39,178 nt of DNA from Bacteroidales bacterium (GCA_014800845.1 JAAVFJ010000031.1:1-39178); one strand, 5' to 3'. Positions 1-7,791 are shown, numbered from the stretch's first letter. Notes: generated from the sequence alone by a model not told the origin. Program-made: numbers and translations.

Positions 1-53
1 ATCTGTGAGGGCAGAACTATCTGCGCCAACATCTGTAAGTAGTCGTTTCCCAT
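1..53 (-). CDS. Partial ORF, possibly the N-terminus of an IS transposase
   Basis: An ATG at 53-51 on the minus strand opens a frame that stays open to the window edge, giving 17 residues that begin MGNDYLQMLAQIVLPSQ. The run of hydrophobic residues ending in LP followed by a polar residue resembles the start of ISAon1-type transposase N-terminal region proteins of Bacteroidetes. That resemblance is from memory and rests on very few residues. No terminal inverted repeat can be shown because the rest of the element would lie outside the window. It could equally be an unrelated gene or a chance frame. Confidence 0.3.
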   Translation of the reverse strand, partial: MGNDYLQMLAQIVLPSQ

Positions 54-149
54 ACCTCAAAGTTCGTAAGAATCTTTGGATATGAAAAATTTATCCCCAC
101 TAATTTTCTACTGAGCCCTATGCAGCGGGCTAACAGATTATTTAGGTAT

Positions 150-249
150 AAAAAAGTAGCGTAGGAATCTGTATCTATTGCCGTCTTATATTCTGAGGCT
201 TCTCGCATTGCCCATTCAAAGTAAGACGGCAACGAAGAAGCCCACGCTA
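150..249 (-). terminator. Intrinsic-terminator-like two-tier stem
   Basis: On the minus strand an inner 11-bp perfect stem (178-188 with 222-232) sits inside an outer stem (157-165 with 241-249). A run of six T's at 155-150 follows directly. This is the likely 3' end of the candidate RNA above. Confidence 0.5.
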
Positions 250-481
250 TATATGCAATATCCTACGTCTGAGTGCAGCGGCACGTTGGACAACGAGCCA
301 CCACTCCCTGCGCAGTGAGATTACAAACCACGGGCGTCTACCGTTGCTTATCCTTGACTTTGAATGAAATTTTGCGAGAATCTCAGAATATCAAGAATCA
401 GCGCTGATATACGCTTTATTAATATGTCTTTTGCAGACTCCCTCCCTCAATCCCTCGGCCGGGGCTTCTTTGGTAGGGCCT
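150..481 (-). ncRNA. Candidate structured RNA of about 330 nt
   Basis: A consensus promoter on the minus strand at 488-519 would start a transcript near 481. The stretch has no convincing reading frame and ends in a stem followed by six T's (minus strand) at 155-150. Visible structure includes an imperfect hairpin at 280-299, a stem pairing 178-188 with 222-232 (11 bp, perfect), an outer stem pairing 157-165 with 241-249 (8 of 9), and a competing 15-bp stem pairing 197-212 with 228-242. The last excludes the first two, as in a terminator/antiterminator switch. I recognise no family: the RNase P core motif and the tmRNA tag frame are absent. It may be a free RNA or a leader for the gene starting at 53. 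Confidence 0.45.
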
Positions 482-487
482 GCGCTG

Positions 488-519
488 CAAAGTTATAATA
501 TTTTTTCCAATGTGGCAAT
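488..519 (-). promoter_or_regulatory. Bacteroidetes promoter for the 150-481 transcript
   Basis: On the minus strand ATTG (519-516) is followed by exactly 20 bp and then TAACTTTG (495-488), close to the TTTG/TAnnTTTG consensus. No protein start lies within 400 bp downstream, so it most likely drives an RNA. Confidence 0.6.
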
Positions 520-802
520 ATTGAACGCTCCTTTTTAACATTTTTACGATTCTCGGGCTTATCGATTATTTGAGGGATGTGGCAAGGATTGCCTGACAAG
601 AGGGCATTTCTGGGTGTATATTTGTGGATGCTGTAATGGGTCGGCTCAACTGTGTTTTATCTTGATTTCGGTTTGTCTCGCAAGAGTGCCACGTTGCGCC
701 TACACTCTTATGATAAACAAGCATCAATTAAGTATAAAGATTTGATTGAAAGGCGTTGCGGTGTATGTCAGTTTTTCGCTCGAAGTGGCTTTAGTACATT
801 AC

Positions 803-834
803 AAAAAATCCCGCAGGCTGTGCAGCCGGCGGGA
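803..834 (-). terminator. Intrinsic terminator of the sigma factor operon
   Basis: TCCCGC (809-814) pairs with GCGGGA (829-834) and GGCTG (816-820) with CAGCC (823-827), with one mismatch between them and a 2-nt loop. On the minus strand six T's (808-803) follow. It lies 59 bp beyond the DUF4252 stop codon. Confidence 0.85.
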
Positions 835-892
835 GATCCTTCTTGCGAAGTACATTCATATAATCAGTATGGGGAAACTTGTGCGGGTGGAG

Positions 893-1354
893 TTAGCGAA
901 TGTTGGACACCGTGAGGTTGCCGCGCATGATGACGATTTGGATTTCGTTGACATCGTAGTTGCAGACTACCAGTATCTTAGCGCTGTTGGAGTCTTCGTT
1001 CATCTTGCCGTAGATGGCGGTCCAGGAGTAGCCTTCCTCCTTGGTGAGCAGGGTTTCAAGGTGCTCATCGTTGATGAATGATTTCATGATGGTGTAGGCG
1101 CTCTGCACATCGCTGCTGCCTACGGCGCTGACGGTTTCGAGGCTTTCGAGCCGGGCGTTGTCGCTGATGGTAAGACCAAATTGGTTGCCGAGGTTGTTGT
1201 TTATTCTTCCGGCGGCTTTGAGCAGGGTTTTGCCTATGTAGACTTTTTCCACGTTTGGCCCCGAGGGGAGTTTTGTAAAGACTCGGTCATCGGCGTGGAG
1301 GGAAGTTGCGCTGAGAATTATTGCTGACAGGATGAGGGTTAGGATGCGTTTCAT
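893..1354 (-). CDS. DUF4252 domain protein, exported
   Basis: This 153-residue protein begins with a signal peptide (hydrophobic residues 4-19, likely cut after the ADD region near residue 22). The rest matches the general look of DUF4252, a Bacteroidetes family of about 150-180 residues usually encoded beside an ECF sigma factor. Its function is not established; the family is thought to act in the cell envelope. The start overlaps the stop of the anti-sigma-like gene by ATGA (1351-1354), so the three genes are translationally coupled. It is the last gene before a strong intrinsic terminator. By position it may be an output or sensor of the sigma/anti-sigma pair, but nothing in its sequence proves that. 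Confidence 0.75.
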   Translation of the reverse strand: MKRILTLILSAIILSATSLHADDRVFTKLPSGPNVEKVYIGKTLLKAAGRINNNLGNQFGLTISDNARLESLETVSAVGSSDVQSAYTIMKSFINDEHLETLLTKEEGYSWTAIYGKMNEDSNSAKILVVCNYDVNEIQIVIMRGNLTVSNIR

Positions 1355-2079
1355 ATTGAGTTAATGGTGTTAGCTGTAATGTCTATAATCTGTTCCATGC
1401 CGCGGTGACTTTTGTTTATGGCGTCCTGCAGGTCGCGGCCGGCCTGGTTGCTTGCCTGGGAGGTAGTGGCCTTGGCGTCGTCCAGAGTTTCGGTGAAGAC
1501 GGAGGCGAAGAGTTGGAGCGTCTCGTTTAGAATTTCGCTGGCCTCGTCGGGTGATGTTGGGGTGATGTAATCGTTGGCGGAATCGGCCGCGGGTGTCTTC
1601 TTGCGTTTAGGGGCGTGACGCTTTCGGGGCGTGGCCGGGGTTGTGCACTCAGCTGTCGGGGACGCGAGAGGGACCGGGGAGATATTCGGTGCGGGAGCCT
1701 CGGGCTGCGTGGTGAGTGTGGAGGCTATCATAGGTTGTAGGCATGACTGCGATGTGAGTCTGTGGGAATTGAACACAAATACTCCGGTCAGCAGGGCCGC
1801 AGCCAGTGATGCCGCTATGCCGGTGTAGAGGAGGCGGCGCGGAAATCTCTTGCGGGAGCCTATGGCGAGGGCTATAGCTTTGTCTGCCTCTATGGGAGTG
1901 ACGGATACGTTTGTGACCATGCTGCTGAAGATGCGGTAGTCGGGAAGCAGGTCAGCAGGCACGGCATCGGCAGGGAGGGTGCCGAGGGTGTCTATCAGCA
2001 CCTGCTCTTGCTCGGGTGTGGTCAGCGCCTCGTACCAAAGCGGGAGCAATCGTCTTATTTCTGTGAAGTCCTGTTTCAT
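1351..2079 (-). CDS. Anti-sigma-factor-like membrane protein
   Basis: The 242-residue product has a cytoplasmic N-terminal part of about 80 residues, a single transmembrane helix (about residues 83-103, rich in Ala, Leu and Gly, preceded by RKRFPRR), and a long outside part rich in Pro, Ala and Thr with a basic patch (RKRHAPKRKK). This layout is that of a single-pass anti-sigma factor in the position expected for one, between the sigma gene and DUF4252. No zinc-binding HxxxCxxC motif is visible, so it is not a classical ZAS protein. Both ends overlap neighbours by ATGA (2076-2079 and 1351-1354). The assignment rests on topology and context rather than a recognised domain. Confidence 0.6.
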   Translation of the reverse strand: MKQDFTEIRRLLPLWYEALTTPEQEQVLIDTLGTLPADAVPADLLPDYRIFSSMVTNVSVTPIEADKAIALAIGSRKRFPRRLLYTGIAASLAAALLTGVFVFNSHRLTSQSCLQPMIASTLTTQPEAPAPNISPVPLASPTAECTTPATPRKRHAPKRKKTPAADSANDYITPTSPDEASEILNETLQLFASVFTETLDDAKATTSQASNQAGRDLQDAINKSHRGMEQIIDITANTINSI

Positions 2080-2537
2080 AATTTGGAGAGAATATTTCTT
2101 AGTTGTCGCCTGCCTCGGGATATGAGTTGGCGCACGTTGTCATGATTAAGATTTAGAAGCGAGGCAATCTCTTGGTTTGAGAAACCGCGCATGCTCAAGG
2201 TTATGGTTTTCCTATATGATTCTGGTAGGCTTTCTATGGCCTCATAGATATAGGTGTTGTCGGAGTGAGGCGGTGCATGCAGTGGAGGCGCTTCGTCGAT
2301 TCTTACGTTGGGATGAGCGGAGCGGATAGTGTTGAGGCACCGGTTTCGCACGCTCACCATGCAGAGCGATTTTACGTTTGAAGCATTGAGAGCCTCGCGC
2401 CGTTCCCACAGATGGGCCAGCGTCTCCTGCACTATGTCGGCTGCAGAGTCAGTGTCGCCCCCCGTCATGCGGGTGGCAAGAGCTAACATGCCGGAGTATA
2501 GAGGTACTATCAGTTGCTTAAATTCCAATGCATCCAT
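2076..2537 (-). CDS. ECF-type RNA polymerase sigma factor
   Basis: This short sigma-70 family factor (153 residues) has region 2 around residues 8-70, including the core-binding helix DIVQETLAHLWERRE. Region 4 spans about residues 98-150, with the recognition helix-turn-helix around FSNQEIASLLNLNHDNVRQL. There is no region 1 or 3, which defines the ECF group. It heads a three-gene operon with an anti-sigma-like membrane protein and DUF4252, each overlapping the next by 4 bp. A second ATG lies two codons inside (2533-2531), and I keep the longer start. No TTTG/TAnnTTTG promoter is visible upstream, so the operon may be read from an ECF-specific, perhaps self-regulated, promoter. Confidence 0.85.
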   Translation of the reverse strand: MDALEFKQLIVPLYSGMLALATRMTGGDTDSAADIVQETLAHLWERREALNASNVKSLCMVSVRNRCLNTIRSAHPNVRIDEAPPLHAPPHSDNTYIYEAIESLPESYRKTITLSMRGFSNQEIASLLNLNHDNVRQLISRGRRQLRNILSKL

Positions 2538-3126
2538 CGCCGGGGAGGGAGAGGAAAGAGAGTGAACCTAAATTTTGACCGGTAGCGTGACCTCTTGCTT
2601 CGCCTTGTCAGTGGCTTTTGCAGAGCTCGGGTCAGACTGAATAAGGGCTTGGCTTCGCCGGTGTCGGGGGGGAGACAGATCGCTTCTCGGCCCAGACTTG
2701 GGCTTCTTAGTTCTGTCTATTACCTCGCTGCCCTTTCTGTTGCTTCTCAGCGCGGTCGGTTGCCTCGTAACGCTGTCTTGGGCTTCTCGTCTGCCGTTGG
2801 GAAGCAAAATCTCCAGTCTAAGATACCTGCTGAGGGGAGCCGGTCAGAGTTGTGGTTTTTTTGAGTGCTTTATAAGTTTAACGAATTTAATTGTAAAAAC
2901 CATATACGCGCTGTTTGTGACAATGACTGTGCTAAAATTTTTTAATCGCTAATTTCGGTCTGACTGATTAGGCGTTTTTCGGCCTCGGCGCTGTTCCGGA
3001 ATCTATGTTTTGTCGCTAAAATCTGAAGTGGATGATGCCTTAGAACTTTTCAATTTTGATAGCGTTTACATGGTAAGGCGCGTCGCTCTCCATGCGCTTT
3101 CCCCTCAGTCTGTAATCCCTTTAGTT
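2538..3126. other. Intergenic stretch without a convincing gene
   Basis: Open frames cross 2568-2952 on both strands but look like composition artefacts (Arg/Ser-rich, no domain). The sequence is full of GGCTTC/GCTTCTC words, and the 11-mer CTTGGGCTTCT occurs at 2697-2707 and 2777-2787, suggesting decayed repeats. From about 2860 it turns AT-rich. The region must hold the sigma operon promoter, but no consensus box is seen. Confidence 0.4.
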
Positions 3127-4416
3127 ATGGAAAATATAATGCTGTCTTCTCAAGAAATTAGAACTCAAATGATGCAGTTATGGAAAGATACCTTCCATGA
3201 TTCAGATGATTATATCAATCTAATTTTTAATAATTATTTTGATATTAATTTGGTGGAATATGAAGAACGTGATGGTAAATTGATTGCTGCGATGTTGGCT
3301 ATACCTTATACTTTTTATGCTTTAGATTCTGATAAAACTGTTAAGGGGTTATATCTGTGTGGATTAAGTACGCTGCCTGAATATAGATCTATGGGGTTAA
3401 TGTCTAAGCTGATTGAAAATATTAATAAGCATGCTTATAATGATAATTACGCATTTACTTTTCTGATACCTGCTAATGTTGGTTTACAAAGATATTACGA
3501 AGATAGAAACTATATTAAATCGTGTTTTAAATCTGAGAATATCTATATAGAAGATTATGACTTTAATAAGCTTATAACAGACAAAAATATAAATGTAGAA
3601 ATCCTTTTAGGTAGTGATTGTTTTATTAATAGGGTTGCTTTAAGTGATATTGTAACATATCTAAATACGAGAAATACTGTCGCTGATAGTTTTGATATCT
3701 ATAGAACAGAAGAGGATGCTAAAGTTATTTTAGAAGAAAATAGTATGGCAGGTGGTACTGTTCTGGTAGCTTTAAATAATGCTAAAAATATAATAGGATT
3801 ATTATTTTCAACTATTAATTCTGATTCTAAAGTTAGTGTACAAAAATTAGTGGCAGATAGTTCGGATATTAAATACCTACTGCTTCAAAAACTTCAGTCA
3901 TATATTCATGATAAAGATGGATTAAAATCTAAGGAGATTATAGTACAGTCTGAATCAGCTGATGACATAAAGCAGATTTATTCACCTTACGTAAATGAGT
4001 TTAGTGATGAGTTTTCTGAAGGTGTAATTACAGAACATGATGAGGTCTACAATCCCTTATCTGCGCAAAAAGTCTTTGCAATGTCGCGAATCTGTAAACT
4101 CTCTGAGGTTTTAATATTTGCGACCGCCTTATGTCCCGCACGTGAATATTCGATTCTCGTAAAAGAGGATGATTTTGCAGAAAATAGGGGGTTGCACGTG
4201 TGCAAAGATGGAAAATACAGCTACACGCCCCTCGACAGTTTCACTACTGAGGAGTTGACTTCTCTGGAGAAGAAATTGGCAGAGGATTTGAATGGATATG
4301 TTTTGTCTGTTAGGGGAGTGTCCGAACTGCTATGGCGTCATGGTTCCGATCCGCTGGTTGATGATGTTATCTCTATTCCGCGCCTCCCTCTGAATATTTC
4401 CCTAATGCTTGAATAG
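3127..4416 (+). CDS. GNAT acetyltransferase with Eis/SCP2-like C-terminal part
   Basis: From the ATG at 3127 the product has 429 residues. Residues 5-130 form a GNAT domain: the start resembles many Bacteroidetes GNATs (LWKDTFHDSDDYI), and the acetyl-CoA loop is LSTLPEYRSMGLMSKL. A middle part of unclear fold is followed by about 100 residues ending in an SCP2/Eis-like pattern (VLSVRGVSELLWR). Substrate unknown. The frame is open back to a TTG at 3010, but those 39 residues do not resemble the family, so I chose 3127; ATG 3139 is also possible. Codons from 3120 to about 4030 are strongly AT-rich, whereas the 3' third matches the rest of the genome. This points to recombination or transfer. 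Confidence 0.65.
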   Translation: MENIMLSSQEIRTQMMQLWKDTFHDSDDYINLIFNNYFDINLVEYEERDGKLIAAMLAIPYTFYALDSDKTVKGLYLCGLSTLPEYRSMGLMSKLIENINKHAYNDNYAFTFLIPANVGLQRYYEDRNYIKSCFKSENIYIEDYDFNKLITDKNINVEILLGSDCFINRVALSDIVTYLNTRNTVADSFDIYRTEEDAKVILEENSMAGGTVLVALNNAKNIIGLLFSTINSDSKVSVQKLVADSSDIKYLLLQKLQSYIHDKDGLKSKEIIVQSESADDIKQIYSPYVNEFSDEFSEGVITEHDEVYNPLSAQKVFAMSRICKLSEVLIFATALCPAREYSILVKEDDFAENRGLHVCKDGKYSYTPLDSFTTEELTSLEKKLAEDLNGYVLSVRGVSELLWRHGSDPLVDDVISIPRLPLNISLMLE

Positions 4417-5721
4417 TGTGCCTCCCACCCGGAGGGAAACATGGCGGATAACAAAGTGGCCAGGCTATGTGATTACCGCCGGAGTCGTAGACATTCCCAG
4501 GGGGATAAACCGTCCCCCCGCTGCAAGCATACTCGTGCTGGATGTACGCACGCGCTTTGAATATGCCCGCGCAGCAAGCATCCGATTTCTGTAAATTCAA
4601 CTAAAAGTAAGTCGCTTTAGCTACAAATAGTTAAGGTTGGGTTTGTAAAGAGCGGTTTTACTGCGTTCTTAGTGGGCTGTTTTCGGCATTATGCAAATGT
4701 AAAGTCCTGATGTTAAGGATTATACAAAATACGTACTTCTATATTTTGTTCTTGATTTAATATTGAAATTCCCTCTTGCGGCGACTTATCCCTATGGCGT
4801 CTGTGCGTAGGTCATCGGGGGCCAACAGAACTTCCGAACAGGTTTCGCTCCGGTCGCAAGCGGATATTTTAGGGGAAGGAATATAGTTGAGGGGAGGGGA
4901 GAGGTATGTTTTGATGTAAATTTGCATGTTTAAATTCTATTTCGGTCTGATTTACGAACACGATTATACTGATGTAATAGACTGATATACAGAAGTATAT
5001 ATGTAAATTTCGTGTTTGTAAACCCTCTGAGAATGGGACAGAGGAATTTTTACGTAAAATGGGCCATGAATTTGTAAACGTGGAAGAGTTGAGCTATTTT
5101 TTAGCCGTATCAGACGCTAAAATTTCAGATTCCATTTTCTGCGATTGGTCAATATTTCCGCACGCCTCTACGCGCAGTTGAGAGCCTTCTGCCGGTGATC
5201 TTGGTTGGTAGGGGAGGGATGGCTCGCGAACGGCTCGGAGTGTCCTATTTGCGAAATTTGAAATTCTCGTGAGTCGGCTATATTTGCCCTGTGTGCAAAA
5301 TAATTCCGTAACGCAAATATTAGGAAAGTAAACAGTGTAGTTTGCATAATATCGTGCGTAATCGTAAAGCAAGAGCGTTAAATTCGCTCTTCAAAATCGC
5401 ATGTTATCATAAGAGAATTTAGTTATGCAACTGTAAATCGCATGTCTTAAATTCTCATTAGTATTTATTAACATGGCTTTTAAATACTTGAATACATGAT
5501 TGTTATGATATATAGTTAATCTATAATCATAAGGAAAAGCACATTTAAGCTGGTGTATAGCTGTTTTTAAAGGTGGTTTATTGATAAACGTTTGGTTATC
5601 AATATTTACCCTGAATTACCTCTATTTATGCTCTAAATTGAAGTGAGGCAATAATGTAAATATGAATAGCTTATATTTTAAAATGCAAATGAGGGCTGCT
5701 GTTTAGAATCTCATAAATTTA
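4417..5721. other. Long intergenic region, no gene recognised
   Basis: About 1.3 kb without a credible gene. It opens with a GC-rich patch (4430-4580) containing small stems such as CCTCC/GGAGG, then alternates AT-rich and mixed stretches with frequent TGTAAA words. A perfect 7-bp stem AAGAGCG/CGCTCTT lies near 5374-5394, and the 11-mer AAATCGCATGT occurs twice about 43 bp apart (near 5394 and 5437). A 9-bp inverted pair GAGAATTTA/TAAATTCTC lies near 5412-5458. Words shared with 6395-6438 (TTTGCGAA, GTGTGCAA, ATTCCG) appear in the same order at 5245-5312. It looks like decayed inserted DNA. Confidence 0.4.
5580..5603. promoter_or_regulatory. Perfect 8-bp inverted repeat, possible operator
   Basis: ATTGATAA (5580-5587) and TTATCAAT (5596-5603) are exact inverted copies with an 8-nt spacer. 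The site lies about 120 bp upstream of the promoter of the XRE regulator gene. Dimeric XRE proteins bind such sites, so it may be an autoregulatory operator, but the distance is long. Confidence 0.35.
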
Positions 5722-5753
5722 ATTGTGTGTTTGCAAAATATTGATTATATTTG
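5722..5753 (+). promoter_or_regulatory. Promoter of the XRE regulator gene
   Basis: ATTG (5722-5725), 20 bp, then TATATTTG (5746-5753). The predicted start near 5760 leaves a 5' leader of about 26 nt before the ATG at 5786. Confidence 0.75.
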
Positions 5754-5785
5754 CACTGTTAAATTCATACATTAAAAAACGCACT

Positions 5786-6295
5786 ATGTCGGACTCCACA
5801 GTGGCAACTCGCCTAAAACACTTCATAGATTTCAAGGAACTTCCGGTCACACAATTTGCAGATATGTGTGGCATTCCTCGCCCTACCCTCTCGCAGCTGC
5901 TCAGTGGTCGAAATAAGAAATTGAGTGATGTGGTGGTCGGGCTGATTCATTCGCAGTTTCCAGAGCTCAACGTACTTTGGCTGATGTTTGGCGAAGGAGA
6001 GATGTTGGTGCCCGCACCCATAAATCCGTCGCTATTGACCGAGGGTGAGAAATTCCTGGATGAGGCACAGGCGTTTGATGATGACGCTAATCTCAGCGCG
6101 TTAAATATGTCCTTAAATACACCTAATGCCCCTGTAAATAAGGTTGTTAGGGAGGTAAATAGGCCGATACAATCCATAGATAAAATAGAAATTCTGGCTC
6201 AAAAATGCCGAAAAGTGACCTCGATAACCGTTTTCTTCGATGACAACAGCTATGAAGTGTTCGTTCCGGAGAAATCAAACGAGAAATCGAAGTAG
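5786..6295 (+). CDS. XRE-family helix-turn-helix regulator
   Basis: The 169-residue protein starts with an XRE-type DNA-binding domain (residues 5-60) with the helix-turn-helix VTQFADMCGIPRPTLSQLLS. It is followed by the WLMFGEGEM segment common in Bacteroidetes XRE regulators of this type. The C-terminal half has no recognised domain and lacks the Ser/Lys pair of a LexA-like protease in any obvious place, so it is unlikely to be an autocleaving repressor. The frame extends up to 5723, but the ATG at 5786 sits 33 nt after the -7 box and is the natural start. It stands alone between two long gene-free stretches, as might a leftover regulator of a lost mobile element. Its targets are unknown. 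Confidence 0.8.
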   Translation: MSDSTVATRLKHFIDFKELPVTQFADMCGIPRPTLSQLLSGRNKKLSDVVVGLIHSQFPELNVLWLMFGEGEMLVPAPINPSLLTEGEKFLDEAQAFDDDANLSALNMSLNTPNAPVNKVVREVNRPIQSIDKIEILAQKCRKVTSITVFFDDNSYEVFVPEKSNEKSK

Positions 6296-6340
6296 TGCTC
6301 TGCCTGTAATCCTTCCCCACACCCTACCGACACAAAAGTA

Positions 6341-6495
6341 AATCTGTGAATAGAGAGCCCCAGAAGAGAGCACTCCCAATCCCGAAGTCGCAAATTTGCG
6401 AATTGAGATACCGAGGATCAGTGTGCAACAAATTCCGGAGTAGTATATCTGTGAATTGAGAGACCGAGAACAGAATACTGCAAATTCTGCAGAGG
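6341..6495. repeat. Imperfect tandem repeat, three units of about 52 bp
   Basis: Each unit starts with a variant of ATCTGTGAATTGAGAGACCG (anchors at 6345, 6397 and 6450, spaced 52 and 53 bp). Units two and three are closest to each other; unit one is more diverged. Confidence 0.6.
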
Positions 6496-6770
6496 CAAAG
6501 ATCTGATGCCGGTTGAGATGAGCTGTCAATAATGATTGCCCAAAGTCCAATTGCAGGGCAGTGGTTGCACGCCCTTAGCCACTCACATTCCCTCTCTCCT
6601 CCGCATAATGAGAGAATATGGTCCAGAAGAGCGCGAGGAGGGGAATTTAAGGGCATGACAAGGATAAAAATCCGCTCATCGGGCCGACATTTTCTTTTCA
6701 GTTTATTCTCAGAGCGTCAAAATAGATGGAATTAGGCCCTAATTAACTGAGTGCGTGAATGTTAATAAGG

Positions 6771-6799
6771 TTTTGTAAATGTAAATAAAATTTACAAAA
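6771..6799. repeat. AT-rich inverted repeat, 10-bp arms
   Basis: TTTTGTAAAT (6771-6780) and ATTTACAAAA (6790-6799) are exact inverted copies with a 9-nt spacer. A T-run follows at about 6804-6809. It may be a protein-binding palindrome or a weak terminator-like hairpin. Confidence 0.45.
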
Positions 6800-6895
6800 T
6801 AAGTTTTTTCACCCCTCTTCCCCTTGAGTCCGGCAGTTTAGCGAATGAAGTCACCAACCAGCCACAGCACTTCCAGGTTATCAGGACGTTCAAGA

Positions 6896-6986
6896 CTGTC
6901 ACTGCTCTCCGGGGCTATGCCTCGTCATAACTGCCATGTCTCTCCCCGTGGCTATCATGCTCCCCCTGGCTGTCACGCTCTCAATG
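6896..6986. repeat. Degenerate 18-bp minisatellite, five units
   Basis: Units at 6896-6913, 6914-6932, 6933-6950, 6951-6968 and 6969-6986 follow a loose consensus GCTRTCAYGCTCTCCCTG. One minus-strand frame through the last units reads as a repeating Gly-Glu-(Arg/His)-Asp-Ser-type pattern but is broken by a stop, so it may be the remains of a repeat-protein gene. Confidence 0.55.
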
Positions 6987-7722
6987 ACAACATGAGTATA
7001 TGATGGAAATAGTAGATAAGTTTATATCCACGCAATATAGATGCCAGAATATAACAACCTTCTTTTTGATTACGTTACAGTTGAACTAAGTTATAATAAA
7101 ACAAGTAAATTTGAATCAAATTATATTAAGCTTTCTATTAAAAAATATAATGCGACACAATAACAGATATTCGTACTTGCAGGTGTATAATACTATATAA
7201 TTCAGGCTTAAATCACACGTTATTTATTTAGGCTAAATCATCTATAGAATAATATTGTTATTAAAAATTATGACTTATATAATAAGCTATTTGTGCTTTA
7301 TATATGTGTGTATTATTAAGATTAATATGTGTAGATATATTTAAACAAAGAATATATTCCACGTCTATATTAACGATTAATAAACTCCTGAATCATTACT
7401 CTAAGAAGAGTAAAAAATATATGTTAGCCCATCGAATTTTAAGTTTATGTTGAGATAGTTTATGTATAGAGAGAAAATATAAACAGCATAACAAGGCCGC
7501 CTGATGGTTGCTAAGGATAGTTTGCTGTTCATGATGCTATGCGCGAATACTGGAGCAGTTGCACATATCCTATGCCGCGCATGCAGATTTATAGCCAATT
7601 TTTCTTGCAACTACCTATCTTTTAGCCGACTGTTCTCGCTTAGCATCTACGCCTGTTAAGCAACAGAAAACCTTGGTGGGGCGCAGTGTAAAGGCAAGAT
7701 AGTGAGAACGAAAGGAGGAGTT

Positions 7723-7754
7723 TATGGCTTAATAAAAAAAAATTATTAATTTTG
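7723..7754 (+). promoter_or_regulatory. Promoter of the ddl-ileS cluster
   Basis: TAATTTTG (7747-7754) is a good -7 box. The -33 element, TATG at 7723-7726 with a 20-bp spacer, is weak. The transcript would carry a leader of about 117 nt before ddl. Confidence 0.55.
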
Positions 7755-7791
7755 CACTATTAATGTAACGCGTGTGCGCGCGTAGCGCGAG

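Larger units (their letters stand above)
6296..7722. other. Long gene-free region with repeats and an AT-rich tract
   Basis: About 1.4 kb without a credible gene. In order it contains a three-copy tandem repeat (6341-6495), complementary patches near 6585-6640 (CCCTCTCTCCTCCGC and GCGCGAGGAGGGG), an odd palindrome AATTAGG-C-CCTAATT (6730-6744), and a 10-bp inverted repeat (6771-6799). A five-unit 18-bp repeat (6896-6986) follows. Then comes a very AT-rich tract (about 7000-7480) with no frame of note. From 7490 composition returns to normal, and CTGTT-AAGC-AACAG near 7650 could form a hairpin. No DnaA-box cluster was seen, so I do not call an origin. Confidence 0.45.

Noticed and set aside
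1-40. ATCTG-word repeats at the window start
   Set aside because: They fall inside the partial minus-strand reading frame and are explained by repeated Gln-containing codons.
17-232. 71-residue minus-strand frame
   Set aside because: It runs through the paired arms of the candidate RNA terminator and a T-run, and its sequence has no domain-like pattern. A different frame (ATG at 53) looks more like a gene start.
652-1081. Plus-strand frames of 87 and 111 residues
   Set aside because: They cross the operon terminator and the opposite strand of the DUF4252 gene; composition is that of a shadow frame.
2568-2952. Frames of 79-89 residues on both strands
   Set aside because: Arg/Ser-rich sequence from a repeat-like spacer, no family, and they overlap each other.
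4373-4600. Opposed frames of 75 and 61 residues after the GNAT gene
   Set aside because: Both arise from one GC-rich patch; no promoter or domain.
5094-5372. 92-residue minus-strand frame
   Set aside because: Mixed composition, no recognisable pattern and no promoter; lies in decayed spacer.
7000-7480. Replication origin in the AT-rich tract
   Set aside because: No cluster of DnaA boxes (TTATCCACA type) and no dnaA/dnaN-type genes nearby.
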